From assembly GCA_025353085.1 (NCBI GenBank), contig JANXRI010000357.1:1-31865 (forward strand): 31,865 bases of DNA, given 5' to 3'. The translations under genes and the position numbers were made by a program. This stretch comes from Betaproteobacteria bacterium (GTDB lineage: Bacteria > Pseudomonadota > Gammaproteobacteria > Burkholderiales > SG8-41). Shown here piece by piece: positions 24,156 through 31,865 of this stretch. Numbering within the stretch: the first letter of the stretch is position 1; every line of letters starts with the position of its first letter. The notes under the pieces were generated by a model. It saw nothing but the letters and a program-made list of their open reading frames with translations. It was not told the origin of the DNA and made no database searches.

Positions 24156-24550
24156 CCAACGAGGTCCCCGTCACGGCAGTTAATCTGCCGCACGTCGTTA
24201 AGGAAGTGACTGCCGCATTCGAGCGCTATGAAGCGGCGCTCGTGATCAACGATGTCGACGTGCTCGATGAACTCTTCTGGAACAATCCGCTGACGCTGCG
24301 ATATGGCGCGACCGAAAATTTGTACGGTCATGCGGAGATCACCAGGTTTCGCGGCGCGCGCTCGCCGGCCGGCCTGGCACGCAAACTCATCAAGGTCGTC
24401 ATCACGACCTACGGCGATGATTTCGCCACTGCGAACTGCGAATTCGAGCGCGGCGGCACGTTGGGGCGCCAGAGCCATAGCTGGATCAGGACTAGCGACG
24501 GTTGGCGCATAGCGACCGCGCACGTCAGCCTGCTCGCAGTTGCGCTTTAA
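24152..24550 (+). CDS. DUF3225 AtzH/HpxZ-like protein
   Basis: A 132-residue protein of the NTF2-like fold, family DUF3225, whose members include HpxZ (oxalurate breakdown) and AtzH (cyanuric acid pathway). Family blocks are FERYEAALVINDVDVLDELFW, LRYGATENLYGHAEI, RFRGARSP and GGTLGRQSHSWIRTSDGWRIATAHVSL. The frame is intact and starts in an ATGA overlap with the stop of the amidase remnant, as expected for an atzE-atzH pair. Because its partner gene is broken it may be expressed weakly or be on the way to decay. Its exact biochemical role is unclear even in related species. Confidence 0.85.
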   Translation: MTNEVPVTAVNLPHVVKEVTAAFERYEAALVINDVDVLDELFWNNPLTLRYGATENLYGHAEITRFRGARSPAGLARKLIKVVITTYGDDFATANCEFERGGTLGRQSHSWIRTSDGWRIATAHVSLLAVAL

Positions 24551-24729
24551 AAACCGTTGCCGACGTTGCTAGGCAATTAGTCGCGGCAACGCCCGCGGCA
24601 CATCGTGAAGGTCACGCACAAATTGCACGCCGCGGCGCCCCACTGCTGCATCCGTCAGGATGCTTGAAGAATAATCGCGGCTGCGTTGGCCGGCTTCACG
24701 GACGGCCTCGCGCCGCAGCGCCATGTGAC

Positions 24730-26799
24730 TTACGCCGCGAGGCCGACGAATAACCGCTGCTTGAGCTTCTTTAAGCTGTCGCGCAATCCCGCCGCGCGCT
24801 CGAACTCGAGGTTTTTCGCGGCATCAAGCATTTCTTTCTCGATGCGCTTGATTTCCCGCGTGAGCTCTTTCTCGCTCATCGCCTGGTAGGCGGCCTCGCT
24901 TTGCGCCGCTTTGCGCTGCACCTGCGCCTCCTGCGCATCGTAGACGCCATCGATCATATCGCGCACGGTTTTGACGATGCCCTGTGGCGTAATGCCCATC
25001 TTCAGGTTGTGCGCAATCTGCTTGGTGCGGCGGCGGTCGGTCTCGCCGATCGCACGCGTCATCGAGTTGGTCACGCGGTCCGCATAAAGGATTGCCCTGC
25101 CGTTGATATGCCGCGCGGCGCGGCCGATCGTTTGTATCAGCGAGCGTTCCGAGCGCAGAAAGCCTTCCTTGTCGGCGTCCAATATCGCGACCAGCGACAC
25201 TTCCGGCATGTCGAGACCTTCGCGCAGCAGGTTAATGCCCACGAGCACATCGAATTCGCCGAGCCGCAAATCGCGAATGATTTCGACGCGTTCGACCGTT
25301 TCGATATCCGAATGCAGGTAGCGCACTTTAACGCCATGCTCGGCCAGGTAATCGGTCAGGTCTTCGGCCATGCGCTTGGTCAGCGTCGTCACCAGCACGC
25401 GCTCGCTGACCTTCACACGCTCGTTGATTTCCGACAACAGATCGTCGACCTGCGTCGCGGCCGGCCGCACTTCAATCTGCGGATCGACGAGACCCGTTGG
25501 CCGCACGACCTGCTCGACCACTTGCGCCTGATGCGTGCGCTCATATTCGGCGGGCGTGGCCGAGACGAACACCGTTCGCTTCATCATCTGCTCGAATTCG
25601 TCGAATCGCAGCGGCCGGTTGTCGAGCGCCGACGGCAGCCTGAATCCGTAGTTGACCAGATTTTCTTTGCGCGCGCGGTCCCCCTTGTACATGCCACCGA
25701 CTTGCGGAATCGTGACATGGCTTTCGTCGATGAACATCAGCGAATCCGGCGGCAGATAGTCGATCAGCGTGGGTGGCGGCTCACCCGGTTTACGACCGGA
25801 CAGATGGCGCGAGTAATTCTCGATGCCTTTGCAAAATCCCATCTCGTTCATCATCTCAAGATCAAACCGCGTGCGTTGCTCGATGCGCTGGCATTCGACC
25901 AGCCGGTTCTCGCGCTGGAAAAATTCGATGCGCTCGCGCAATTCCTCCTTGATCGCTTCGATTGCGCGCAGCGTGGTCGCGCGCGGCGTCACGTAATGGC
26001 TCGATGGATACACGGTAAAGCGCGAAACGCGCTGCAGAATGTGGCCGGTCAGCGGATCGAAGACCGAAAGGTTTTCCACTTCATCGTCGAACAGGCTCAC
26101 GCGGATCGCGGTTTCCGAGTTTTCCGCCGGGAAAATATCGATCACATCGCCGCGCACGCGGAACGTGCCGCGCTTGAATTCGACGTCGTTGCGGTCGTAT
26201 TGCATCTCAGTCAGCCGCTTGATCGCATCACGCTGAGAAATCTTTTCGTTTTCGCGCAAATGCAGGATCATGTTGTGGTAATCAGACGGGTCGCCGATAC
26301 CGTAAATAGCAGAAACGGTTGCGACAATGATGGTGTCGCGGCGCTCGAGCAGCGCTTTGGTCGCCGATAGCCGCATCTGCTCGATGTGCTCGTTGATGCT
26401 TGAATCTTTTTCGATGAAGAGATCGCGCGACGGCACGTAAGCCTCGGGCTGGTAGTAGTCATAGTACGAGACGAAGTACTCGACGGCGTTCCCGGGGAAG
26501 AATTCGCGCATCTCCGAATACAATTGCGCGGCCAGCGTCTTGTTCGGCGCCATAATGAGCGCGGGGCGACCCATGCGCGCGATCACGTTCGCCATCGTAT
26601 AAGTCTTACCCGACCCGGTGACGCCCAGCAGCGTCTGAAACGACAGCCCGTTCCCGAGGCCCTCGGTCAATGTATCAATCGCAACCGGCTGGTCGCCGGC
26701 CGGCTCGAACGTCTGGTGCAGCCGGTAAAGGCTGCCGGGAAAAGTAATTATCTGCGGCGCCGCAACGGGTGCCGCGGTCTTCAATGCGGTTAGGGCCAT
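24730..26799 (-). CDS. uvrB: UvrB, excinuclease ABC subunit B
   Basis: Damage-verification helicase of nucleotide excision repair; it receives DNA from UvrA and positions UvrC for incision. From the ATG at 26799 the product has 689 residues (E. coli 673). It has Walker A GVTGSGKT (59-66), the damage-probing beta-hairpin region YYDYYQPEAYVPSRD, the DESH box in LMFIDESHVTIPQ, helicase motifs VLVGINLLREGLDMPE and QTIGRAARH, and a C-terminal UVR motif (EIKRIEKEMLDAAKNLEFERAAGLRD) that binds UvrC. The frame is open 24 codons further upstream; the chosen start matches the family better. No LexA-type CTGT-N8-ACAG box is evident in the upstream gap. Confidence 0.96.
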   Translation of the reverse strand: MALTALKTAAPVAAPQIITFPGSLYRLHQTFEPAGDQPVAIDTLTEGLGNGLSFQTLLGVTGSGKTYTMANVIARMGRPALIMAPNKTLAAQLYSEMREFFPGNAVEYFVSYYDYYQPEAYVPSRDLFIEKDSSINEHIEQMRLSATKALLERRDTIIVATVSAIYGIGDPSDYHNMILHLRENEKISQRDAIKRLTEMQYDRNDVEFKRGTFRVRGDVIDIFPAENSETAIRVSLFDDEVENLSVFDPLTGHILQRVSRFTVYPSSHYVTPRATTLRAIEAIKEELRERIEFFQRENRLVECQRIEQRTRFDLEMMNEMGFCKGIENYSRHLSGRKPGEPPPTLIDYLPPDSLMFIDESHVTIPQVGGMYKGDRARKENLVNYGFRLPSALDNRPLRFDEFEQMMKRTVFVSATPAEYERTHQAQVVEQVVRPTGLVDPQIEVRPAATQVDDLLSEINERVKVSERVLVTTLTKRMAEDLTDYLAEHGVKVRYLHSDIETVERVEIIRDLRLGEFDVLVGINLLREGLDMPEVSLVAILDADKEGFLRSERSLIQTIGRAARHINGRAILYADRVTNSMTRAIGETDRRRTKQIAHNLKMGITPQGIVKTVRDMIDGVYDAQEAQVQRKAAQSEAAYQAMSEKELTREIKRIEKEMLDAAKNLEFERAAGLRDSLKKLKQRLFVGLAA

Positions 26800-26969
26800 G
26801 AGATCGGGAAATTTTTGAGTGAACCGTATATTGTCCCACGACCGGCCGATTGCAAGCCACCTCGCTGCCATTTGCCGGCTGCGGCGACAGAAACTGCGCC
26901 AAGCAGGTAAACTAATGACTTGTAAAATGCGGTTGCCGCGATTTTTTCCTTAATCTCAACGATTGTCAC

Positions 26970-28175
26970 ATGACCGCATCCCTGCTCGCCGCCGTAGAAA
27001 TGGCACCCCGCGACCCGATCCTTGGCGTGACCGAAGCTTTCGTCGCTGATACCAATCCGAACAAAGTTAATCTAGGCGTCGGCGTTTACTGTGACGATAA
27101 CGGCAAAGTGCCGATCCTCGAGTGCGTGCGGCGCGCCGAAAAAACCATTGCAGCGGCGGCGGCCCCTCACAGCTATTTGCCGATAGACGGCTTGCCGGCG
27201 TACGACAAGGCTGTGCAGGCCGAATTGTTTGGCGCGGACAGCGAAACGATACTAGCCGGCCGTGCAGTCACGGTGCAGGCGCTCGGCGGTACCGGCGGCC
27301 TCAAGTTGGGCGCCGACCTGCTGCGCAGGATCGATCCGGGCGCGCAGGTGTGGATCAGCGACCCGAGCTGGGAAAACCATCGCGCACTGTTCGAATACGC
27401 CGGCTTCACGGTCAACACTTACCCTTATTACGACGAAGCAACGCACGGCGTAAACTTCGACGCGATGATATCGGCGTTGCAAAAGCTGCCGGCTGGCGCG
27501 ATCGTGGTACTGCACGCGTGCTGCCACAATCCGACCGGCGCTGATTTATCTCCCGCCCAGTGGGAGCGCGTAATTGAAGTAGTGAACGGGCGGTCGCTCG
27601 TGCCGTTCCTCGACATTGCTTACCAGGGCTTCGCGGAAGGCTTGGACGCGGACGCCGCCGCAGTGCGCCGCTTCGCCAGGATGTGCCCGATGACGATCGT
27701 ATCCAGTTCATTTTCGAAATCGCTGTCACTGTACGGCGAACGCGTCGGCGCGCTCAGCATCGCGACCGGCAGCGCCGACGAAGCGGCGCGCGTGTTAAGC
27801 CAGGTCAAGCGCGTAATCCGCACCAATTATTCGAACCCGCCGCTGTTCGGCGGGCAAACTGTCGCGACTGTGCTGACCACGCCGGAACTGAGAAAGTTGT
27901 GGGACGTCGAACTCGGCCAGATGCGCGACCGCATCAAGACCTTGCGCCGCCAGTTCGTCGAAAAGATTCGCGAGATACGCGCCGATTTCGATTTCAGTTT
28001 CATCATCGACCAGCGCGGCATGTTTTCGTACTCGGGCCTCACGCGCGAACAGGTGCTGCGGTTGCGCTCGGAATATTCGATATACGCAATCGAAAGCGGC
28101 CGCATCTGCGTAGCCGCGCTCAACGCTAAAAATATCGACTACGTTGCGAAAGCCGTCGCAAAAGTCCTGATCTAG
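26970..28175 (+). CDS. Aspartate/aromatic aminotransferase (TyrB/AspC family)
   Basis: PLP-dependent class I aminotransferase that exchanges amino groups between aspartate, phenylalanine or tyrosine and 2-oxoglutarate. The 401-residue product has VNLGVGVYCDDNGKVPIL at the N terminus, the HACCHNPTGADL block, the PLP lysine K250 in SSSFSKSLSLYGERVGAL, and GRICVAALN with the substrate-carboxylate arginine near the C terminus. The subgroup resembles TyrB-like aromatic aminotransferases of betaproteobacteria, but AspC and TyrB cannot be separated safely by eye. It starts 170 bp from the divergent uvrB. Confidence 0.92.
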   Translation: MTASLLAAVEMAPRDPILGVTEAFVADTNPNKVNLGVGVYCDDNGKVPILECVRRAEKTIAAAAAPHSYLPIDGLPAYDKAVQAELFGADSETILAGRAVTVQALGGTGGLKLGADLLRRIDPGAQVWISDPSWENHRALFEYAGFTVNTYPYYDEATHGVNFDAMISALQKLPAGAIVVLHACCHNPTGADLSPAQWERVIEVVNGRSLVPFLDIAYQGFAEGLDADAAAVRRFARMCPMTIVSSSFSKSLSLYGERVGALSIATGSADEAARVLSQVKRVIRTNYSNPPLFGGQTVATVLTTPELRKLWDVELGQMRDRIKTLRRQFVEKIREIRADFDFSFIIDQRGMFSYSGLTREQVLRLRSEYSIYAIESGRICVAALNAKNIDYVAKAVAKVLI

Positions 28176-28182
28176 GCAGAAC

Positions 28183-28210
28183 TTGCCCGCAGCCTGCCCT
28201 CCGGTATAAT
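28183..28210 (+). promoter_or_regulatory. Promoter of tRNA-Asn
   Basis: TTGCCC (28183-28188) and a perfect TATAAT (28205-28210) with a 16-bp spacer, 15 bp before the tRNA. The -35 lies directly after the aminotransferase stop. Confidence 0.75.
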
Positions 28211-28225
28211 TGCCGCCTTTCCCAT

Positions 28226-28301
28226 TCCCCGATAGCTCAGCTGGTAGAGCAACGGACTGTTAATCCGTGTGTCCCTGGTTCGAGCCCAGGTCGGGGAGCC
28301 A
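28226..28301 (+). tRNA. tRNA-Asn (anticodon GTT)
   Basis: A complete 76-nt cloverleaf with encoded CCA. The acceptor pairs TCCCCGA with TCGGGGA, the D-loop has AGCTCAGCTGGTAGAGC, the anticodon loop is CTGTTAA with anticodon GTT, and the T-loop has GGTTCGAGCC. The gene is followed by a phage-type integrase on the opposite strand, and its 3' half is the likely integration target. The 53 bp between tRNA and integrase contain AAACAG (28310-28315) and CTGTTT (28337-28342) ahead of a T run, a weak candidate terminator. Confidence 0.98.
28270..28301 (+). other. Putative attachment site at the tRNA-Asn 3' end
   Basis: Tyrosine recombinases of islands usually insert at the T-arm and acceptor end of a tRNA and restore it. 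The integrase gene ends only 53 bp after this tRNA. The matching direct repeat at the far end of the element is outside the window, so the exact att core is not known. Confidence 0.4.
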
Positions 28302-28354
28302 AATACATCAAACAGTTAGCGCAAGTTCAGCGTTTGCTGTTTTTCAGAACGTAG

Positions 28355-29392
28355 CTAAAACGTAGCCAATTTCGCGACGTTTTCTCCAGTTCTGTTCGTT
28401 TCAATTCGCGAAGCCGCCACCGACAAGTGCTCGGTCGCAAACTTCGCGTAGCGGTCAACCATGACGCGCGACTTCCAGCCACCCAGGTCCTTCAGTTCAT
28501 CGCAGCTCGTGCCGGCCTGCCGATGCCATGACGCCCAAGTATGCCGCAGGTCGTGAAAACGAAAATCCGTGAGCCCCGCCTTCTTGACCGCTTCAAGCCA
28601 TCCGGTATTGCACACATTCGACCGGATCGGCTCGCCACGATACGTAAAGCAAAAGCGCGGATGCTTGTTTTTCTCCGCTTTCAAAACGGCGACCGCATCT
28701 TCATTTAACGGGACGCCTCGCGGCGTGCCATTCTTGGTGTGGTTAAGCCATGCAGTCCTGCGCTGCAAGTCCACCCTGCTCCACTCCAGGCCGGTTATCT
28801 CGCTGGCACGGCATCCGGTCGCCAGCGCGTATCGCACGATGGCTGCCAGATGAGACGGACACACCGATATCAGCGTATCCGCTTCCGCGCGACTTAACCA
28901 CCGATCGCGCTCCACCTCGCCCGCAAGCATCCGAACTTTGGGGAAATTGTCGATCCACTGCCACTCATCGCGTGCCATGCGCAGGATGCCGCGGATCGTC
29001 GCAAGATACCGATTCACCGTGGCCGGCTTGTTGCCCTTTGCAAGTTCGCGCTGAGAAATCGACCAAATCGAATCCCCGTTGATCTCGGTAAGCAGCTTGT
29101 CCCGCAGGTACGGGTCAAGCATGCGACAGATTCGCCGAAGATCCTTGATGCTTCTGAGCGATGCCTTGAGTTCGAGATACCGCACCACGGCCTGCTGCCA
29201 CGAGCGCTTGGGCTTCACCCCAAGATGCGCTTCCCTAAACGCCTCGTGCCTTAACTTGCCGAGGAGGGCCTGCGCTTCTTTTCGGTTTTCAGTCCGAGTG
29301 CTTTCGCATATTCGCTTGCCGTTTGGTAATACAAGTTTAATCCACCAGTAGCGAGAGTCGTGCCGCCGGTAGATTCCGGTTTCACGGGCCAT
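28355..29392 (-). CDS. Tyrosine recombinase / phage-type integrase
   Basis: Site-specific recombinase expected to insert and excise the element at the adjacent tRNA-Asn. The 345-residue product has an N-terminal arm-binding part (GIYRRHDSRYWWIKLVLPNG), a SAM-like core-binding domain (about 62-145) and the catalytic domain. Catalytic residues are R195 in ATGCRASEI, K220 in HTKNG, H280 and R283 in HDLRHTW, W306 in GGWKS (replacing the common histidine), and the nucleophile Y315 in VDRYAKF. All needed residues are present, so it may be active. The start overlaps the end of the AlpA-like gene by 142 bp. The stop lies within a repeated GCTACGTT motif. Confidence 0.93.
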   Translation of the reverse strand: MARETGIYRRHDSRYWWIKLVLPNGKRICESTRTENRKEAQALLGKLRHEAFREAHLGVKPKRSWQQAVVRYLELKASLRSIKDLRRICRMLDPYLRDKLLTEINGDSIWSISQRELAKGNKPATVNRYLATIRGILRMARDEWQWIDNFPKVRMLAGEVERDRWLSRAEADTLISVCPSHLAAIVRYALATGCRASEITGLEWSRVDLQRRTAWLNHTKNGTPRGVPLNEDAVAVLKAEKNKHPRFCFTYRGEPIRSNVCNTGWLEAVKKAGLTDFRFHDLRHTWASWHRQAGTSCDELKDLGGWKSRVMVDRYAKFATEHLSVAASRIETNRTGENVAKLATF

Positions 29393-29619
29393 TTGCTTGC
29401 ACCTTCCTTTCCGGCCCGCCCTCGGCCTTTATATTCGTCGAGCCACGCGTCTAAGTCAATGACGTCCCAGACCGAGCGACGGCCGATCTTGATGGGACGT
29501 GGACCGGCCTGCAGTAGCAGCGTCACACCGATTCCCAGGTATTCGGCCGCCTGCTCCTTGGTCAGGCAACGCCGCACCGGCAGGGGCAAATTGGGACTGT
29601 TTTCGGAATCTGGTTTCAT
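29251..29619 (-). CDS. AlpA/excisionase-like DNA-binding protein
   Basis: Small protein of about 122 residues with a winged-helix (MerR/AlpA-like) domain in its first half: LTKEQAAEYLGIGVTLLLQ, GPRPIKIGRRSVWDVIDLDAWLDEY. Such proteins next to integrases act as recombination directionality factors or as activators of the integrase gene. The C-terminal half is basic and polar and overlaps the integrase by 142 bp in another frame. The ATG at 29619 is preferred to a TTG four codons upstream; no clear ribosome-binding site is seen for either. Confidence 0.75.
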   Translation of the reverse strand: MKPDSENSPNLPLPVRRCLTKEQAAEYLGIGVTLLLQAGPRPIKIGRRSVWDVIDLDAWLDEYKGRGRAGKEGASKWPVKPESTGGTTLATGGLNLYYQTASEYAKALGLKTEKKRRPSSAS

Positions 29620-29652
29620 GGGCAATAGCAATCGATCATTGGCGCACGGGCT

Positions 29653-30381
29653 TTACCACCTGAGCGCCCGTAGTTGCCCGAATACGTCGTGGCTGAAATT
29701 CCGAATCCGCTGCTTTTCCATCAGCGAGTAATCCGGCGAGCCTAGCGCCTGCACAATCGTATGGCGTTTGGTATTGAGCTTGCGGATGTCCTCACCGAAC
29801 GTTGCTGGGTTGCGCCGGTAAAGCGTCACGGTGCCGCTGAGCCTGCCTGCACTCTGCCGGTACGCCTGGGTCTCCGTGAATGGCTTGCCTTCCGCCGTTT
29901 TGATGTCGCCAAAATGCTCGTTAAACCACAGGACAATTCGCGCCCCGCTGACCTTCTGTGCAATGGCGTAAAAGCCATTCGCCGTGTCCGCCAGCGTGTC
30001 GCCCCCGCCGACAATGGTATGCACATAAACAGCTTTGCGAGCCTGCCGCAGCAACGCGAAGACCTCGTTCTCGACGATATAGGCGAGCAGGTTGGAAAAC
30101 GTATTGGCGCCAGTGTCGATGACGAAATTGCCCGCTTCGGTCAATAGTGTCTCCATCAGGGAGTCGAACTTCTTGGGATCGATCAACCGGGACTGGCCGG
30201 TAACGACGACGTGCTGCACCGACAACGCCTTGTAATGCTCGAAGGTCGTGTTTTCCTGGTCGGTATCGAAGCAGCTGACTGTACCGGTTTCGTTGATGAT
30301 GTGCTGGGCGAGCAACGTGCTGACAAATGACTTGCCGATGCCGCCTTTGGCTTGCAGGACGAAATGGATGGTGTTTTGCAT
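29653..30381 (-). CDS. ParA-like ATPase, TraL-type conjugal transfer protein
   Basis: A 242-residue cytoplasmic ATPase of the ParA/MinD superfamily. The deviant Walker A is KGGIGKS at residues 12-18, followed by SCFDTDQENTTFEHYKAL and FVIDTGANTFSNLLAYIVEN. Overall form resembles TraL proteins of IncP-like transfer regions, which lie next to traK and the origin of transfer. Plasmid-type ParA is less likely because no ParB gene or centromere-like repeat follows. It is 12 bp downstream of the TraK-like gene, and a GTGAGG precedes the ATG. Confidence 0.7.
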   Translation of the reverse strand: MQNTIHFVLQAKGGIGKSFVSTLLAQHIINETGTVSCFDTDQENTTFEHYKALSVQHVVVTGQSRLIDPKKFDSLMETLLTEAGNFVIDTGANTFSNLLAYIVENEVFALLRQARKAVYVHTIVGGGDTLADTANGFYAIAQKVSGARIVLWFNEHFGDIKTAEGKPFTETQAYRQSAGRLSGTVTLYRRNPATFGEDIRKLNTKRHTIVQALGSPDYSLMEKQRIRNFSHDVFGQLRALRW

Positions 30382-30393
30382 GATGGATATACC

Positions 30394-30762
30394 TCACTTC
30401 AAAAGTTCTGGAATGCCGCGTGGGTTAAAATCAAACGTCGGCGGCCGCTTGTGTTTCTCAATCTCGGCTGAAGCAGGAAATGTTGCTGCCTGCGACGCGC
30501 TGTCGGATTGACGTGCTGTGTTTTCTGCCAAACAAATCCGAGCAGACTGTTGCCCCGTGGTTCGGCGTCGCTTACGGTAGCGATAGAGGTAGCTCTTATA
30601 GGTCCGTTCGGAGAGCTCAAAGCCGGTTTCGTTTAACAACCCCAGAATCTCCGCATGGGAGACCCCCTCGGCCAACTTCTCTTCGATCGTCGGCCACAGG
30701 CTCTTCAGCCGTTTGGCCTTCCGGCCGATTTCAAGCTGCCGCAACTGCTCTTCAAGTTTCAT
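30394..30762 (-). CDS. Small basic DNA-binding protein, possibly TraK-like
   Basis: A 122-residue protein. The first 70 residues are helical and basic: LKSLWPTIEEKLAEGVSHAEI, GLLNETGFELSERTYKSYLYRYRKRRR. This looks like a helix-turn-helix with a basic recognition segment. The rest is polar and probably disordered. TraK of IncP-like systems has a similar size and form and binds the origin of transfer; the neighbouring TraL-like gene supports this. Direct sequence similarity could not be confirmed by eye, so the call is tentative. Confidence 0.5.
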   Translation of the reverse strand: MKLEEQLRQLEIGRKAKRLKSLWPTIEEKLAEGVSHAEILGLLNETGFELSERTYKSYLYRYRKRRRTTGQQSARICLAENTARQSDSASQAATFPASAEIEKHKRPPTFDFNPRGIPELLK

Positions 30763-30796
30763 GGTTCAAGTCTCGCGATATCACGGATAACCAAAA

Positions 30797-31663
30797 TCAC
30801 CGCCCAAGATAAATCGCTGTGACCTGCGTACGGCCATGGCCCAGTTCCTGGGTGATCGTCATGCGGGCTTCACGATCTATGCTCTTTTGTTCTGGGGTGA
30901 GCTGCTTGGACGTCGACCCGCCCCTGGCCGGACATGCCCAGCCGGTCAACTGTTCGTAGCGCACTTGTGCGTAGTAATGTCGATGGCCATGCACATGGCG
31001 AATCCCGGCCTGGGCGCACTGGTTTTTGAAACGGTTAAGCTGCTCCACGTAAGTCAGCTTTTTCGGAATGAGACTGCCGCTGCCTGCAAACGCTTTGGCA
31101 GCGTCGAGCAGTGCGCGTTGCTCCGGCGTGCTGATAGGTATTTCGCGCTCCCGCCCACCCTTGGTCCAGCTGTCCATAAGAAACAGGCGATCACCTCGAT
31201 CTGCCCACTGCGGCCGGATCTTGATCGACTCCTCGCGGCGAAGTCCGAACGCCGCCTGCAACTTGAGCGAAAGCTCGGTGTAAGGGTCTTTGATCTTGAC
31301 CAGGTCTTCGGCGGTTAACTCGCGTGCCTGGCTGACATTCGTCACGCATTGCCGCCTGGCGATGCCATATTGGTCGTTGTCCCTGGCAATGACGCCTTGC
31401 TTGGTGATCTTCTCCGCCCACCAGCGTAATTCGGTCATCCGGTTCTTGATCGTCCCAGTGGCAAGCGCTTCAGCCTTCCAGCGCTCAACCAGCGCTTGGA
31501 TGTGCTTGGGCTTCAGGCTCGATGCCTGCATGTACCTGAATCCCATCTCGTACAACTGGTTTGCGACCTGCGTCAGGATGCGTTCGCGCGCATACTGAGT
31601 TGCGTAACTGCCGTCGCTGTTGCGCAGGCAGAGTTTCTTCAGTTCGTAGTTCAGATCTCTCAT
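30797..31663 (-). CDS. Second tyrosine recombinase (integrase-domain protein)
   Basis: A 288-residue recombinase of the short type found in proteobacterial islands. The N-terminal helical part (about 1-105) includes KPKHIQALVERWKAEALATGTIKNRMTELRWW. The catalytic part has R142 in FGLRREESIKI, K168 in SWTKGGRERE, H225/R228 in HGHRHYYAQ, H276 in LGHGRTQV and the nucleophile Y285 in AIYLGR, so the full set is present. An insertion of about 40 residues separates the H-R and H-Y motifs (GWACPARGGSTSKQLTPEQK). The tyrosine lies three residues from the C terminus. Target and role are unknown. Confidence 0.82.
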   Translation of the reverse strand: MRDLNYELKKLCLRNSDGSYATQYARERILTQVANQLYEMGFRYMQASSLKPKHIQALVERWKAEALATGTIKNRMTELRWWAEKITKQGVIARDNDQYGIARRQCVTNVSQARELTAEDLVKIKDPYTELSLKLQAAFGLRREESIKIRPQWADRGDRLFLMDSWTKGGREREIPISTPEQRALLDAAKAFAGSGSLIPKKLTYVEQLNRFKNQCAQAGIRHVHGHRHYYAQVRYEQLTGWACPARGGSTSKQLTPEQKSIDREARMTITQELGHGRTQVTAIYLGR

Positions 31664-31865
31664 CGCATTCTCCTTGAGTAAGGTGTTATGTTCAGTCGTG
31701 GATCATCTATTCGGTACCGCGTTACTGTCGTGATGCTGTTGGTGTGTGTTGCCGGTCTGGTTAGTGTTACTGTCCGTCTCGCCAGCCTAAGCAGGACGAG
31801 CACTACGAGGGACCCGGGACACCACTCCCGTTTTGTGCAGGTTTTTTGTTTCTTGCCAGCGCTGC

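Larger units (their letters stand above)
28302..31865. mobile_element. Integrated genomic island at tRNA-Asn (left end; continues past the window)
   Basis: From the tRNA to the window end all genes are on the minus strand and are of mobile-element type: tyrosine recombinase, AlpA-like regulator, TraL-like ATPase, TraK-like small protein and a second tyrosine recombinase. The last 200 bp (31664-31865) show no convincing gene and probably hold the promoter of the second recombinase. No relaxase, replication gene or oriT is visible in this part. Confidence 0.8.

Noticed and set aside
24551..24729. Small gene between the DUF3225 gene and uvrB
   Set aside because: Open frames here show no start signal, no known motif and only antisense-like composition; the stretch looks like non-coding sequence.
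24901..26370. Open frame of 489 codons on the plus strand
   Set aside because: It lies wholly antisense to uvrB, which has every family motif. The translation is Arg/His/Asp-rich as expected from the complement of GC-biased codons.
26800..26969. SOS (LexA) box upstream of uvrB
   Set aside because: No CTGT-N8-ACAG pattern is found in the gap; only weak promoter-like hexamers are seen.
30763..30796. Origin of transfer next to the TraK-like gene
   Set aside because: The gap is only 34 bp, with no IncP-type nic core and no inverted repeat.
31664..31865. Gene or CRISPR-like repeats at the window end
   Set aside because: No convincing frame and no regular repeats; it is probably the upstream region of the second recombinase.

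Overview
The window reads as a contiguous piece of a GC-rich betaproteobacterial chromosome, probably Burkholderiales or Nitrosomonadales. Support comes from priB lying between rpsF and rpsR, the split lipid A arn genes, the tesA/ybbA/ybbP/mnmH neighbourhood (partly shared with E. coli), and the style of the proteins. All assignments are by reading; no database search was possible.

Region 1 (1-9046): the end of fdhD is coupled to mobA, which points to molybdenum formate dehydrogenase metabolism. It faces a leftward block of a GGDEF/EAL protein, mtfA and rmuC, followed by the ybbA-ybbP ABC exporter pair. Region 2 (9045-11846): tesA, selD and mnmH are packed extremely tightly, with overlapping start codons, overlapping stop codons and a 10-bp divergent gap. 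The selD gene is longer than a standard ORF call suggests. It begins at 10741 and reads through an in-frame UGA at the catalytic Cys/Sec position, followed by a convincing bacterial SECIS hairpin, so SelD is itself a selenoprotein. MnmH uses the selenophosphate made by SelD.

Region 3 (11890-18152): a lipid A 4-amino-4-deoxy-L-arabinose cluster (arnT, one small ArnE-like transporter, arnC, separate ArnA formyltransferase and ArnA decarboxylase genes, arnD). ArnB and Ugd are not in the window. Region 4 (18204-20178): a Bcp-type peroxiredoxin and a PIN-PhoH ATPase. Region 5 (20295-23549, leftward): the rpsF-priB-rpsR-rplI operon with a good promoter and a terminator, then dnaB as a separate unit whose codon usage changes abruptly inside the gene. 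Region 6 (23591-24550): a deletion scar that joins the 3' remnant of ureG to the 3' remnant of an AtzE-like amidase, next to an intact DUF3225 (AtzH/HpxZ-like) gene.

Region 7 (24730-28301): uvrB, an aromatic/aspartate aminotransferase, and tRNA-Asn(GUU) with its promoter. Region 8 (28302 to the window end): the start of an integrated element at the tRNA 3' end. It carries a tyrosine recombinase, an overlapping AlpA-like protein, a TraL-like ATPase, a small TraK-like protein and a second tyrosine recombinase, all leftward. The element continues beyond the window.
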